64,000 nt of DNA from assembly GCA_001586965.3 (NCBI GenBank), contig LUCW03000410.1, forward strand, positions 1 to 64,000. The letters run 5' to 3'. The DNA comes from Sphaeroforma sirkka. Lineage: Eukaryota > Opisthokonta > Ichthyosporea > Ichthyophonida. The notes under the pieces were generated by a model, which was not told the DNA's origin, made no database searches, and was given only the letters and a program-made list of their open reading frames with translations. The position numbers and the translations under genes were made by a program. Positions within the stretch are counted from its first letter, which is position 1. Each line of letters begins with the position of its first letter. Positions 1 through 10,800 of this stretch are shown piece after piece.

Positions 1-420
1 GCTTTACGCTACTACTGGGTGCTGTCATAGCAGCAACTCTAGCACACCAGAATGGGACTTAATAATGTGGCCATGAGATGCAATTGATAAATATGAAATT
101 TTCATAACTCTGGTAGAATTTGAACTTCATTTTTTTTAAATTTTGATCCCAGATTTGGCGCGCAATTTGAAATTCCACAATACAGTCACATATTTAGTTA
201 TTCACATAGCGTCAAGACTCGTGACATATGTATTCATGAGTCATAGCCACATAGTATAGCCAGGTGATAGCCTGCTACTAGAGAGAGCGAAACAACTATA
301 AGCTTTGATTTTGGGTTTCATAGTAGGGTTCACGACTTCAGGGTATCGACATGGCCTAACCTTTTTTTTTTAGGGAGGAGTTTCATGGTATTGGCCTATT
401 GCATACAAGCCAAACATACA

Positions 421-455
421 TAGCCCCCTCTAAATTGACAAATTTAAGAGGGCTA
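421..455. repeat. short imperfect inverted repeat (hairpin)
   Basis: The arms at 421-436 and 440-455 are reverse complements apart from a small bulge (TAGCC..CTCTAAATT against AATTTAAGAGGGCTA), around a 3-nt loop. A similar half-site, TAGCCCTCTAAATTAAAC, occurs near 41281. It could be the end of a small mobile element or chance, and no partner end is evident. Confidence 0.4.
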
Positions 456-682
456 TGCCTATCGGGTACATAACGTATCTCATACTCTCAGCCTCTGCCA
501 TATGTATGGGTATCTACCAAATGGAAGCATATAGCAGCCTAAATAAATTGGAACACATTAAGAGACTACGAGAGGAAACATTTAAAAAAAATGACAGTAG
601 AGCGATACAAAGGATAGCCCGTATCATACTTTCGAGGGTCATGGAAAAGCCTGTTTCACTAATGACAGGCACAGAAGCGTAG
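455..682 (+). CDS. small hypothetical protein, 75 aa (doubtful)
   Basis: This open frame begins at an ATG and would encode a hydrophobic N-terminal segment of about 18 residues, followed by a charged, helix-prone C-terminal half rich in Lys, Arg and Glu. That arrangement resembles a small single-span membrane protein. I do not recognise a family. No splice signals or polyadenylation signal support it, and the hairpin at 421-455 ends exactly where the frame starts. It may be a chance frame in AT-rich DNA. Confidence 0.2.
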   Translation: MPIGYITYLILSASAICMGIYQMEAYSSLNKLEHIKRLREETFKKNDSRAIQRIARIILSRVMEKPVSLMTGTEA

Positions 683-1190
683 CCATAAACCGAAGCATAG
701 TGGATGGATACTAGGAGTCTTGCCTGTGAAGATTACAGATTGAAGATTGGTGTAGCGTTTACATAACCACGGCAGTGCCGTTATCTACAATACTTCTCGA
801 GAGACTTTCGATACAAGTGGAATAAACCATCATGATACATAGGCTTGATTACGCAGCTTTAAGCACACCCACGCATAGTATTGCGAGCCAAATTAGCACA
901 CCCAGATACACTCCAATTCAATAACAGAGACACATACTGTTTACGTGCATGTAAATGTACACGTTCAACTCGATTCGCCAGTCAAACTTTATTTGCGCTT
1001 ATACATACTATGGAGATATAAATGGAAAAAACCAATCATAGTCTACTTTTATTTTCATATAGTTAAGTCGCTAGTTGTTTAATTTCTTATTTAGTTGTGT
1101 TCCGTATTTAATTATACTCGCAGAGGTTGGCCTGCACAGTGGATACTCATGACTGTCAGAGTGCAGCATTTCTCGGCGTGCTCTCTTCTC

Positions 1191-3264
1191 CTAAACCGAG
1201 CACTGGAATACCAAGCGGGGCCAAAGGTATGTACTCCAGACCTGAATTGGGGACGATGGAAATCGTTCGCATCATTAAGGTTTCGCAAACAACGGATTTG
1301 AACCCCAAAGTTCAAGAGACCGCAAGAAGTAAGAATATAATTCAACATATAACACATAACAAGCAGCAGATAAAGGACAAATCAATCAACATTAGAGCGA
1401 AGTGACGTACCATTAAAGCAGCATAAACCAACGCCTGCAGTGCTAGACTGGTCATATCCCGTGTACCGTCCTCGTACTCAGTCAATTGCTTCCCAGCCTT
1501 ATCTAACGCAACCACTGTAATCAACCCCACTACACATAGATGCAGAGGCATTGGAGGGCTTTCCACACAGTCCAGTGGATTGAAGGCCTCTAACAGGTGA
1601 CTGACAGCGAGACCTAGAATATCAAGTAGCAAATGATTTGATGGTGAGTATTTGCATTAATGTCCCAGCCAGACTATCTACATTTAAAACACGTATGAAT
1701 GTAGCGCGAACTGAGATTACACAGGCCAAGTATCAAAGTGAACTAAAGTAAATCGTAAATACCGAGTGAGAATCCAGCCCCGCTGACGCCTTCGTATACC
1801 ATGGCCAATTTCACTCGTCCGTTGATGTCGGCTGTGGAACATGACAACTAGAAGTAAGTGACCTCCAACAGAGTGGAGAGTTGAATATGGTATGAGGACT
1901 ACAAGTACGGCAAGTGTAGAACTTAACTCCAAAACGCATCGAGCATGTCTCTGTTCGAATAAAAAACAACCGAAGTCAAATCTGAAAGATTGATATCGGA
2001 GATTCAGAAACAGTCCACACACCCGACCAACTTGCCTGCTAGTTTGATCACTCCCGTGAATGCGACTAGGGCCCAGGTGATGAGTATTGTTGCCTCAATG
2101 AACGATCCACGTTGGCCGGACTTCAAAACATAATGTTCATTCAGGATATCCGTCGCTAGCAAGACGGTGCCTAAAATACAGCCGCCGACTACGTCATGCA
2201 GAAAGTGGGCACCTTCGGCAGTAATTGTTTGTAGATGAGAATGTTTTCTTGCTATTGGGGTTGATTAGTGTGTGCGTGTTTCTCAAACGACATTCAATTC
2301 AGGTAGAGGCAAGCTTGAAGCTGGGCACAAGCCGCGGTTACCCATTCGAAAGAGGGTCGGGTAGCTTCAAGATATAAAATTCAAATTTATAAACTTGAAA
2401 TAAAGAGTGTAAGGCACTCTGGTGACTAGCTTACCTGTGTACACCCTAGAGTAGGCTACTAAGATAGTCATCACTGCCCACAATGTGAAAGTGAATACTC
2501 CACCAACATGCCAAGCTAGAATACCCCAAACCACGTACAATCCCATCACATGGCCACTTGGGAACCCAAACGACGTCTCCAATGTTGGGTCTAGAGTTTT
2601 GATCTGGTTTAAAATCGTGTGCACGTGATGTATTAGTAAAAAATATGGAGAGAAAAATCTCTGTTAAGGATGTATGGCTGATCATATCACTCAATGCGCA
2701 AAACGCGTTATTTGTGAGATTTTCCAACGAAAAGCACACACCTTGTCATCCATCCAGTAGGGACGTGGGCCTTTAAGATAAGCCTTTGCCAATCCATTGA
2801 CGCAGAGCATCTCGGAAGCGACGAAGGATAGCCTCCACCCGATATCACCAGCTGAAGTGGTTCGCACACCATCGTGAATTTACCGCAGCAGTTAGAAATC
2901 AAGGCGAGAAAAAAACGCTGAAATATCTTGATATGAAAACGATAATCCATTATAAGCTTGATGATAAGTTTTTCACGATACAACGCTAACGTCATCAGGT
3001 ATAAATAGTACCGAAATGCATGCCCAACAATCCTGAATAGTAAATTAATTAAAAAAAAGGCACAGCCATTACAAACTGGAAAGCAAATTGTCCAATGCAA
3101 CTTGCGCGTGACAATTATAGCTAAGCGAACGAGAAAATAATACTTACGCATCATCCATCTGGCGTAGATGTTCATGAGGAGGGTGACAAGTCCACTACCG
3201 ACCATGGAAAACAGTGGTACACCAGAAAGTGGGTAGTGCGTCTGTAAGGTTTTAATAATATCGC
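1191..3264 (-). CDS. PAP2-superfamily membrane phosphatase, multi-exon, 5' end unresolved
   Basis: All three PAP2 (type 2 phosphatidic-acid phosphatase / G6Pase) motifs are present in order. Motif 1, KAYLKGPRP, is near 2765; motif 2, FGFPSGH, is near 2560; motif 3, SRVYTGAHFLHD, forms across an intron joining 2435 to 2212 and fits SR-x5-H-x3-D. Exons read 3148-3264, 2742-2851, 2435-2603, 2021-2212, 1411-1613 and probably 1191-1241. Phases agree at every junction, giving about 280 residues. The rest is hydrophobic, as expected for a multi-span ER or Golgi enzyme that removes phosphate from a lipid or sugar phosphate. A possible first exon at 3449-3517 (start MSNMVT) ends in the wrong phase to join directly, so the start is missing or differs. 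The last small exon is weakly supported. The substrate cannot be told from sequence. Confidence 0.8.
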
Positions 3265-3596
3265 CTAGAATAATAGTAAAAAAAGGAAAGATAGTACGAA
3301 AACTTTATTTCAATTCTCCATCCGCGAACTTGAGTGAGATCTCATTCTCCAAATTATATTACACAAATTTGTATACAACGACGTGCAATTATCACCATCA
3401 GTGTGAAATTGTAACTAAATCGAATCGTTGAGCGCGGCCAATACTTACGATACACATAGAAAACCAATCAATAAGTGTAATCAATTTCATATATATTAAT
3501 GTGACCATGTTTGACATAAAAAAAGTCACCTATAACAGACTCCTACAATAATAACCAAGCGATGCAAAAAAAAATACATATATGATGTGAAAAATA

Positions 3597-4441
3597 CATA
3601 CAAACATGCATACATACATACATACATACATACATACATACATACAATAAATAAATACATGCGTATACACATACACATATGCATCAAAATATACTTAATA
3701 TATATATATATATATAAATATATATATATATGCATAGATATATATATATATATATATATATGTGTATTATGTATGTGATGTGTGTGTTGGTCGTGATGGT
3801 ATGTGATGTCCTCTGCTATTATAATAATAATACATGTATTTGCATAACATAATAATATATATTATATAATAATAATATGTATTGTATATACATATTATAT
3901 ATATATAATATTATTAATATTATATTATATATACAATAATAATGGATTATTATAATACACCAGAATAATAATAATGTATATAATAATAATAATAACAATA
4001 ATATTAATAACCAACATTGGCTATATTATTAAGCAAATAATACTATACACACATAATAACCAATAATCATGTGGCCACCAACATTATATTATAATACCAA
4101 TACATATGTATGGGTTGACACGCAATGTACATGCCAATATTGCATATTATGATATAATAATATTATTAGCACAACATTATTATAACATTATAATAACAAT
4201 ATGTAACAATGCCAGTAATGCATTATACCAACAACAATATGTAATAATATTATAACAACAATTATATTATCAATGTTTACATGCATTGTACAACAATATA
4301 ATTATAATATATAATGGCTAACATATGGCACATAACATTATATATTAATAGCAATATGTATAATATATATATATAATATGTCAATATGTATAGCCCATAT
4401 CAATATACATATATTATAATATATATATATATATATATATG

Positions 4442-4498
<57 letters not shown>

Positions 4499-4516
4499 AT
4501 ATATAATATATATATA

Positions 4517-4609
<93 letters not shown>

Positions 4610-4990
4610 AAAATATAAAGACACAAGTAGATATACATATATATATAAATATATATATACATTATGCATTGATATGTGTATTGCGTGTGCTTGTGTGTTT
4701 TTGTAATATATATATATATATTGTGTGAGAGAGAGAGAGAGAGTGAGTATGTGTGTGTGTGTGTGTGCGTGTGCGTGCGTGTGCTGTGCGTGTGTGTATG
4801 CATTTTATGTGTGTGAGTGTATGTGTGCTTGTGTGTGTATGCGTTTGTGAGTTCGTGGTTTTGTGTGTTGGTTTGTGCATACGTTTAAGTCTGTTTGTGT
4901 GTGCGTGTATATATACACGTGTTTGTTGTGTGTGTGCGTGTGTATGTGTGTGTGTACGTTTGTGTCTGTTTCAACGATGCTTGAATGTGT
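3597..4990. repeat. microsatellite field: (CATA)n, (TA)n, ATAATA-rich, (GA)n and (TG)n
   Basis: A tetranucleotide ACAT run lies near 3609-3648, TA runs at 3700-3765 and 4426-4605, an AAT/ATA-rich stretch at 3800-4380, and GA then TG/GTGC runs at 4727-4980. Frames here translate to IYIY or VCVC strings and are not genes. Confidence 0.9.
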
Positions 4991-5006
4991 GAATGTACAC
5001 ATATAC

Positions 5007-5150
5007 ACTGTTTCTGTATCAGATCTTTCCCGATGAAGGTCGCAAGAGGGCCTTCTGTAGAGTCTTTCAGACCCTTTTCACCTAACATCTTCATTACTTC
5101 ATCGCGAGTTTTGGGTTTTTTTTTTCATCTTGTACGTTCTTGGGCTTAGG
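5007..5150 (-). CDS. exon-like island of an unrecognised gene (doubtful)
   Basis: On the minus strand this stretch reads as a charged, protein-like peptide, including KTRDEVMKMLGEKGLKD and EGPLATFIGKDLIQK. It ends at a possible GTATAT donor near 5006. The frame is lost upstream at a run of ten A (+5115 to 5124 region), and no clear acceptor precedes it. It could be an isolated exon, the edge of a decayed pseudogene, or chance. I recognise no family. Confidence 0.25.
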
Positions 5151-5589
5151 GCTTAATGAGCTCAAAATGAGAGTTATAGTCTGGATACAAGGTGTAGTCA
5201 ATTCAATTCTTCAGTATGCTGTACTGATCCGATATTGATGTACCTCTATTAAATATATACATTTAAAAAAATAGTGAATACATACAATGAAATGTTATTT
5301 ACAATTTTACATTTTTTTTTTTGAAAATGAACCCCTCCTGTCTCCTGCAAATGGCCATATTTGGCACTCCGGACCTTTTATACCACACGATTTAATACTA
5401 AAGTCGGTCAAAATGGTTCATTGTACTCTGTATTTAGGGGTCACTCCTAAACTTACTCGTGTCGGAGAATACATGCTTCCTGCAGGTTGCATCTTCTTAC
5501 ACACCACTATCAGTCTTGCAGACTATACGCCTCTCTCAGAAACGTATATATGATTACGTCCATACATATATGAATAGAAATATACACAC

Positions 5590-5625
5590 AACTAAACATA
5601 AACATACATATAAATATATATATAT

Positions 5626-5699
<74 letters not shown>

Positions 5700-5776
5700 T
5701 ATATATACACACATATATATATGTATATGTATATGCAATATATATATATATGCATATGTAATATATATAATATATG

Positions 5777-5812
<36 letters not shown>

Positions 5813-6430
5813 ATAATATATATATGTATATATATAATATAATATGTGTATGCAATAATGCATACATGATGATGGTGGTTTGCGTTTATGTAAATAATAA
5901 TAATATGATATTATAATATTATTATTATATAATAATAATATATATATTATATATACATATGTATACATATGCATATACATATGCATAATATGCATATTAA
6001 TAATAATAATAATATAACAATATGATATACATGATGATGTTGATGCGTGATGTGTATTGCATATGTTTATTATTATTATATATGTATATGGCAATATGCG
6101 CATTAATAATATATAATCCGTGCATACATGCATACGTATATATTATAATATGTAACCAACAATATATATATATTATAAATATTATTATTATTATATATAA
6201 TATTATATATATTATAATATATGCATTTTATATTTATAATATATGTATATGCATATATATATATAACCATACATGCATATGTAATCATATACATAATAAT
6301 ATATGTACATATGCACATATATACCAGATTACCCTGCCATCAGGCCCGAGGTTATAGATATATTGAAAATATGTTTATTTTATGCAATCATTTGCCTGTT
6401 TTGCTCATTCATTCATTTTATATATTTATA

Positions 6431-6488
<58 letters not shown>

Positions 6489-6685
6489 CATTATGTATAT
6501 ATGTATATATATATATATATATCATATATCATATATATATATATATATATATATCTATTATTATTATTATTATATATATTATTATATATATATATTATTA
6601 TATATATCTTGTTATATATATCTGTTTGTGTGTGCATTTGTATCTATGTATCTATGTATCTTATATATATATATATATTCGACTA
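5590..6685. repeat. microsatellite field, (TA)n with AAT/ATT blocks
   Basis: Long TA runs occur at about 5633-5690, 5780-5810 and 6433-6482, interspersed with ATT/AAT and CATATG words. The apparent frames on both strands are low-complexity and were left out. Confidence 0.9.
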
Positions 6686-6691
6686 TCCAAG

Positions 6692-6786
6692 CTTATACGC
6701 GTGAAGTTGAACTGAAGCGACTCGTACTTTTAGATGAATTTGGAAGGAGTTGTTATACAATTCCTGGTATCAATCCATTGGCATGA
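6692..6786 (+). CDS. possible terminal exon of an unrecognised plus-strand gene
   Basis: After a possible acceptor (CCAAG at 6687-6691) the sequence encodes a non-repetitive peptide, YTREVELKRLVLLDEFGRSC and then YTIPGINPLA, and a stop. An AATAAA lies 87-92 nt further on at 6873-6878. An upstream island at 6329-6370 (DYPAIRPEVIDILK) has a compatible phase. The gene would converge on the giant minus-strand gene. No family is recognised and the upstream exons would have to lie among microsatellites, so this is only a candidate. Confidence 0.3.
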
Positions 6787-6872
6787 ATCAGCGTCAATTT
6801 GCTGGAATATGGCAATACAGCTGGCGAGAAGTATGCTGAATAGGACATATGCTGATTGAATGCAAACTTACG

Positions 6873-6878
6873 AATAAA
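6873..6878 (+). terminator. AATAAA polyadenylation signal (candidate)
   Basis: A canonical hexamer sits about 90 nt after the candidate plus-strand stop at 6786. Confidence 0.3.
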
Positions 6879-6898
6879 TCAATTATATAAATGTTATT

Positions 6899-6908
6899 TT
6901 TATTTATT
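6899..6908 (-). terminator. overlapping AATAAA polyadenylation signals of the giant gene
   Basis: On the minus strand AATAAATAAA lies about 100 nt downstream of the giant gene's stop codon (7010-7012). It is a good candidate for its 3' end. Confidence 0.55.
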
Positions 6909-7009
6909 TATCGACGCTTATTCACTCATCCCTTTAAAGAATTAATGTCTGAATTCGTGGACGTCTTCTCTAAGTTACATCAATATCGATGCGCAATTTA
7001 GGCTCATGC

Positions 7010-7850
7010 TTACACCGACGAAAAATCGTCCGTATTGCCGTAAGAACTGTATCTATTTGAGGCAATACGGGGATCTTCTAGGGGTTGAGCACCGTTCTCG
7101 TATTGTTGATCCTGTGAGCCAGTTTGGCTGTGTTGATCGTCGGCTGGGGGGTAGTCTTCGTAGTATTGACCTTCTTGTCCCATGGAACCGTCATCTTGAT
7201 AGTACTGTTGTTCTCCATTCTCTCCCTGGTAGTACTCGGCTCCTTCTTCAGGATAGCTGCCGTCAAGATGTTCCTCACCTTCGTGGTATTCTCCTCCTTC
7301 CTGATACTCTCCATCCTGGTAGTATTGTCCTTGGTCATCCGCATTACCGTAATAATACGGCTGATTGGCTGAATCTACATCCACACCGCTAGCATTATTA
7401 TCATGGTAGATTTGCGACTGACCGTCGTTGTAGTATTGCTGCTCGGCACCGTACATGCCTGCATTGCTTTCGTTGCCGCTGTATTCGTTGCCGCTGTATC
7501 CATCCAATCCTTGGCTGGTTTGCGACATGTTGTAAGCGCCATTGAAGTGATCAGTCCTGCTTCCCGTATTGAATGTGTCACCACTCATCTGCGAGGTGTT
7601 GTATTGGCTCTGATTGCCACTCAACCATCCACTGGAAATCTGACTCGTCATGCCATCATAGGAAGGTGCCATGGACGCACTATACATAGTAGCGCCTGAT
7701 GTATTGTACTCGGGGCGAACCATGATTCGATTCTGATCCTCCTTCTGCTTTCTTCGGCGGGCGTACAAGAACAGAAGCGCGAATAGCAAGCAGCAGCAGC
7801 AGCACAGTAGTAGTGCGCCGATGGCGGCCGCGATGATAATCAGCGAATCA
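7010..7850 (-). other. membrane span with oligo-cysteine and tyrosine-rich cytoplasmic tail
   Basis: The span (about 7764-7850) reads IIIAAAIGALLL, CCCCC, LLFALLFLYA and ends with a basic stop-transfer RRRKQK. The five cysteines come from a TGC trinucleotide run. The tail of about 250 residues is acidic and rich in Gln, Gly and Asn, with about 29 tyrosines, many in YY pairs next to Asp or Glu (QYYQDG, EYYQGE, QYYEDY). The type I orientation follows from the N-terminal signal peptide. Palmitoylation of the cysteines and phosphorylation of the tyrosines are plausible but not shown. Confidence 0.8.
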
Positions 7851-10800
7851 TTAGATTCTTCCGTAATCGTGATAGTCTTCTCACCCGGTCCATTCACATT
7901 GGCGGCTGCGTCGTTCGCGTCACTTGGGTTGATATCAACATCGATTGTGAAGGGAACATTCTTGTTGGCAACTTCACGGCGCACAACGGAGTGCATGATG
8001 GCACTACGACGACGGCCACCGGTGCCGATGTAAGACAGCTTTGTGCCCATTACGATTTCGACATCCGCCTGTTCACTGCCTGCACTAGGACAGACCAGGG
8101 CGAATGATACCGGAACAACCAGACGTAGTGCTTGTTTATCAGGCTTTGAGCTGAATGCCTGTTTGAGCCCATCAAGATTGTTGTTGAATAAAATACCAGT
8201 ACAGTCGCCACCTACACTGACGGCACGCTCAAAACTGAAGATTTCTGCATCTTCAAGAAGAAGACCTCCTTCCGCAGCTGAGAGCTGTACTTCCCAGTAC
8301 GAAAGGAGTCCGAAGGTCACTTGGAAGTCTGGTTTCTCGACCAAGTAAGATCCGTCCGTGTACTGTTGCATCCTGGCGTTGAACAAGTTCTCGTTTTCGA
8401 AGGAAGCATCGCACAGGTCATTCTCAGTTTGTAGTGATACTACGGCATTAGTCATAGCACTATCCGAGGGACACTCCCCAGAGGGTCTGGTACACATGAG
8501 CGGAATGTCTTCAATGGTGTATGTACCAGTGATATCACAACCTTCCACATCTAAGCAGATTTTCTGGATACAAACATCACCGTCAGGTACTTCGCCACAC
8601 TGAGGAGAGCAAACATACCAATTCTCAGGCATGCCTCCACCGACATCTTGCACGAACTCACTGTTAGAATACGCCCAGTACCCTTCCACCTCCATATCTC
8701 CACTAGTAATCTCAACGGTGTGTTGGCCGTCAAGAATCTGATCGGGATCCTGAGTGAGTGTGATCTGCTCACCATTAGGTAGCGTGATCTGAGTAGGTGC
8801 TTCCATTGTGTAGACACCGGCCTCTAAGTATTCGAATTTGTATTGGCCGTCAGAGTTGGTTACAGTAGAGAACTGCATGCCGTCAGCCTCCCTTGTTACG
8901 GTGATAACCATACCGGAAAGACCGCCGACAGTGTTCGCCATAGAAACGTACCCTATCAAAGCACCTCCAGTGTATGGTAGGCTAGGATCAAAGTACATGA
9001 AATCGATCGACGAGACAGAATCTGTGTTGGATTCGAGCGAGAAAGAGGATTGTCCATCGACAGCGTTGTCAGCTCTCTCTTCCTTGAAAAGCGGAGTACC
9101 GGCCTCCAAGGGCGCCTTAACGATGTAGCTACCAGCAGTAAGGTCTGGGAACACATAGTAACCATCACTGTTGGTGGTGGTCTCTCTCAACTGCACACCT
9201 GAAGTACCATCAAGAAGTACAACCGGTACATCACCTAGAGCAACTTCGTTGGTAAGCAGATAAAGGCGTCCAGAACCACTTCCTGGAGGTCCGAATTCTA
9301 CACCTCCCATTAAGCTGACCTGTCCATTAGTGACTTCCACAGTGGTGACGGCTGAACCAGTGGATACGACGTTACCATCAATAACCTCTGGAATTGTAAC
9401 CTGATAAATACCTTGGTCGAGGTTATCGAAAATGTATTGACCATTCGCATCGGTGACGACTGAGATCACGTTACCTTTCGCGTCGGTGATAGACACCGAC
9501 ACACCAGCAACACCAGCGCCGGTTAATCCGTCCGTGATATAGCCAGTAACCGATCCGAGAGCTGTGAAATCGTATAATAAATGTAAATTAGAACAAAAAA
9601 GAATATCATTTCTATATTGCGGGATACACAAGCAAAGAGTATTTAAAAGAAGAAATTGAATGACAATCGCATATGATGCTTGAATCTTACCAGTGGAAAG
9701 CACAGTGCCGGACACGCCGCTGGTTGTAGTACCACTCACGCCCTCAATAACAGAGTAACCATCAGGAATGACCATCTCGATCTCAACGGAAGTGACATTA
9801 GATCCTGGGTTGGGCAGCTGAGCCAATACGGTGGATTGAATATTGACACCAGAAAGAACAGACCCACTCCCTCCACTATTGGATTCATTGCCGACGACAA
9901 CACCACCTTGTCCGAACATAACTTGTCCGTTCACTCCAGTGAACGCGACTCCGTCAGTTACAAGTGCAACAACGCCGACTTGCATAGCACCGCCGTCCTC
10001 TTCGACAGTGGCCTCGGCCACACAGGGTGCATCAATGTCTTCTTCAACCTTGATACAGTAATTTCCGGCAGTGCTAGCACCTTCCAAGAGATAGAAACCA
10101 TTTGCGTTGGTGACACCCGAACCAACAACGTTACCATTGGCATCGTAAAGGTATGCAACGATACCTCCTAGTCCAGCACCGGACTCCACACTCGACAAGA
10201 CACCAGAGATGCTGCCTCCTTTCTGATAAGCAAAGTCAGCTCCGCCGACGGCCTGGCCACCCACCATAGCAACGGGAATACGACCATCCATTCCGTCATT
10301 CTCAATGCTTTGAGGGTTGGCCTCGGCAACAAACCGATGGAATTCAACTGCTTCCGTGTCAACAACAACTTCGTAGCTGCCGTCGGGTAGATCAGCAAAA
10401 GAGTATGCACCATTCTGGTTAGTAGTCGTCTCGAAGATAGCAACTCCTTCGCTCATCAATTGAACGGCAACGTCTTCCAAAGGTTCGCCCAGAGTATTGA
10501 TAACACTTCCTGATACATCGCCCAAGGGAGCGTATGTGTACCGGTCTAAGTATGGCACGGTACCGTCTACACCGATAGTAACTTCTGTATAACCGTCTGT
10601 GACGGCATCTGGATCACCTGCGATAAGGCCAATCACTCCTGGTCTGATCTCATACTCGGTAGGTACAGACACGGAGTAATTGCCAGGGGGCATGGGAAGG
10701 AATACAAACTCTCCGATACTATTAGTAACGGCCGTTACATTCGAACCATCGGGTTTGAGAATCGATACTGGTACTCCGGCAACTCCATTTCCGAATTCGT

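Larger units (their letters stand above)
1..1190. other. gene-poor sequence at the left edge
   Basis: I see no convincing gene here apart from one short open frame and a small hairpin, both listed separately. The sequence is AT-rich with frequent TAGCC-type words and no long simple repeat. Confidence 0.5.

Noticed and set aside
3526-6786. Long frames encoding IYIYIY or VCVCV strings
   Set aside because: They are translations of (TA)n and (TG)n microsatellites. The same applies to similar frames at 43.6-46.8, 48.2-48.8 and 52.0-53.1 kb.
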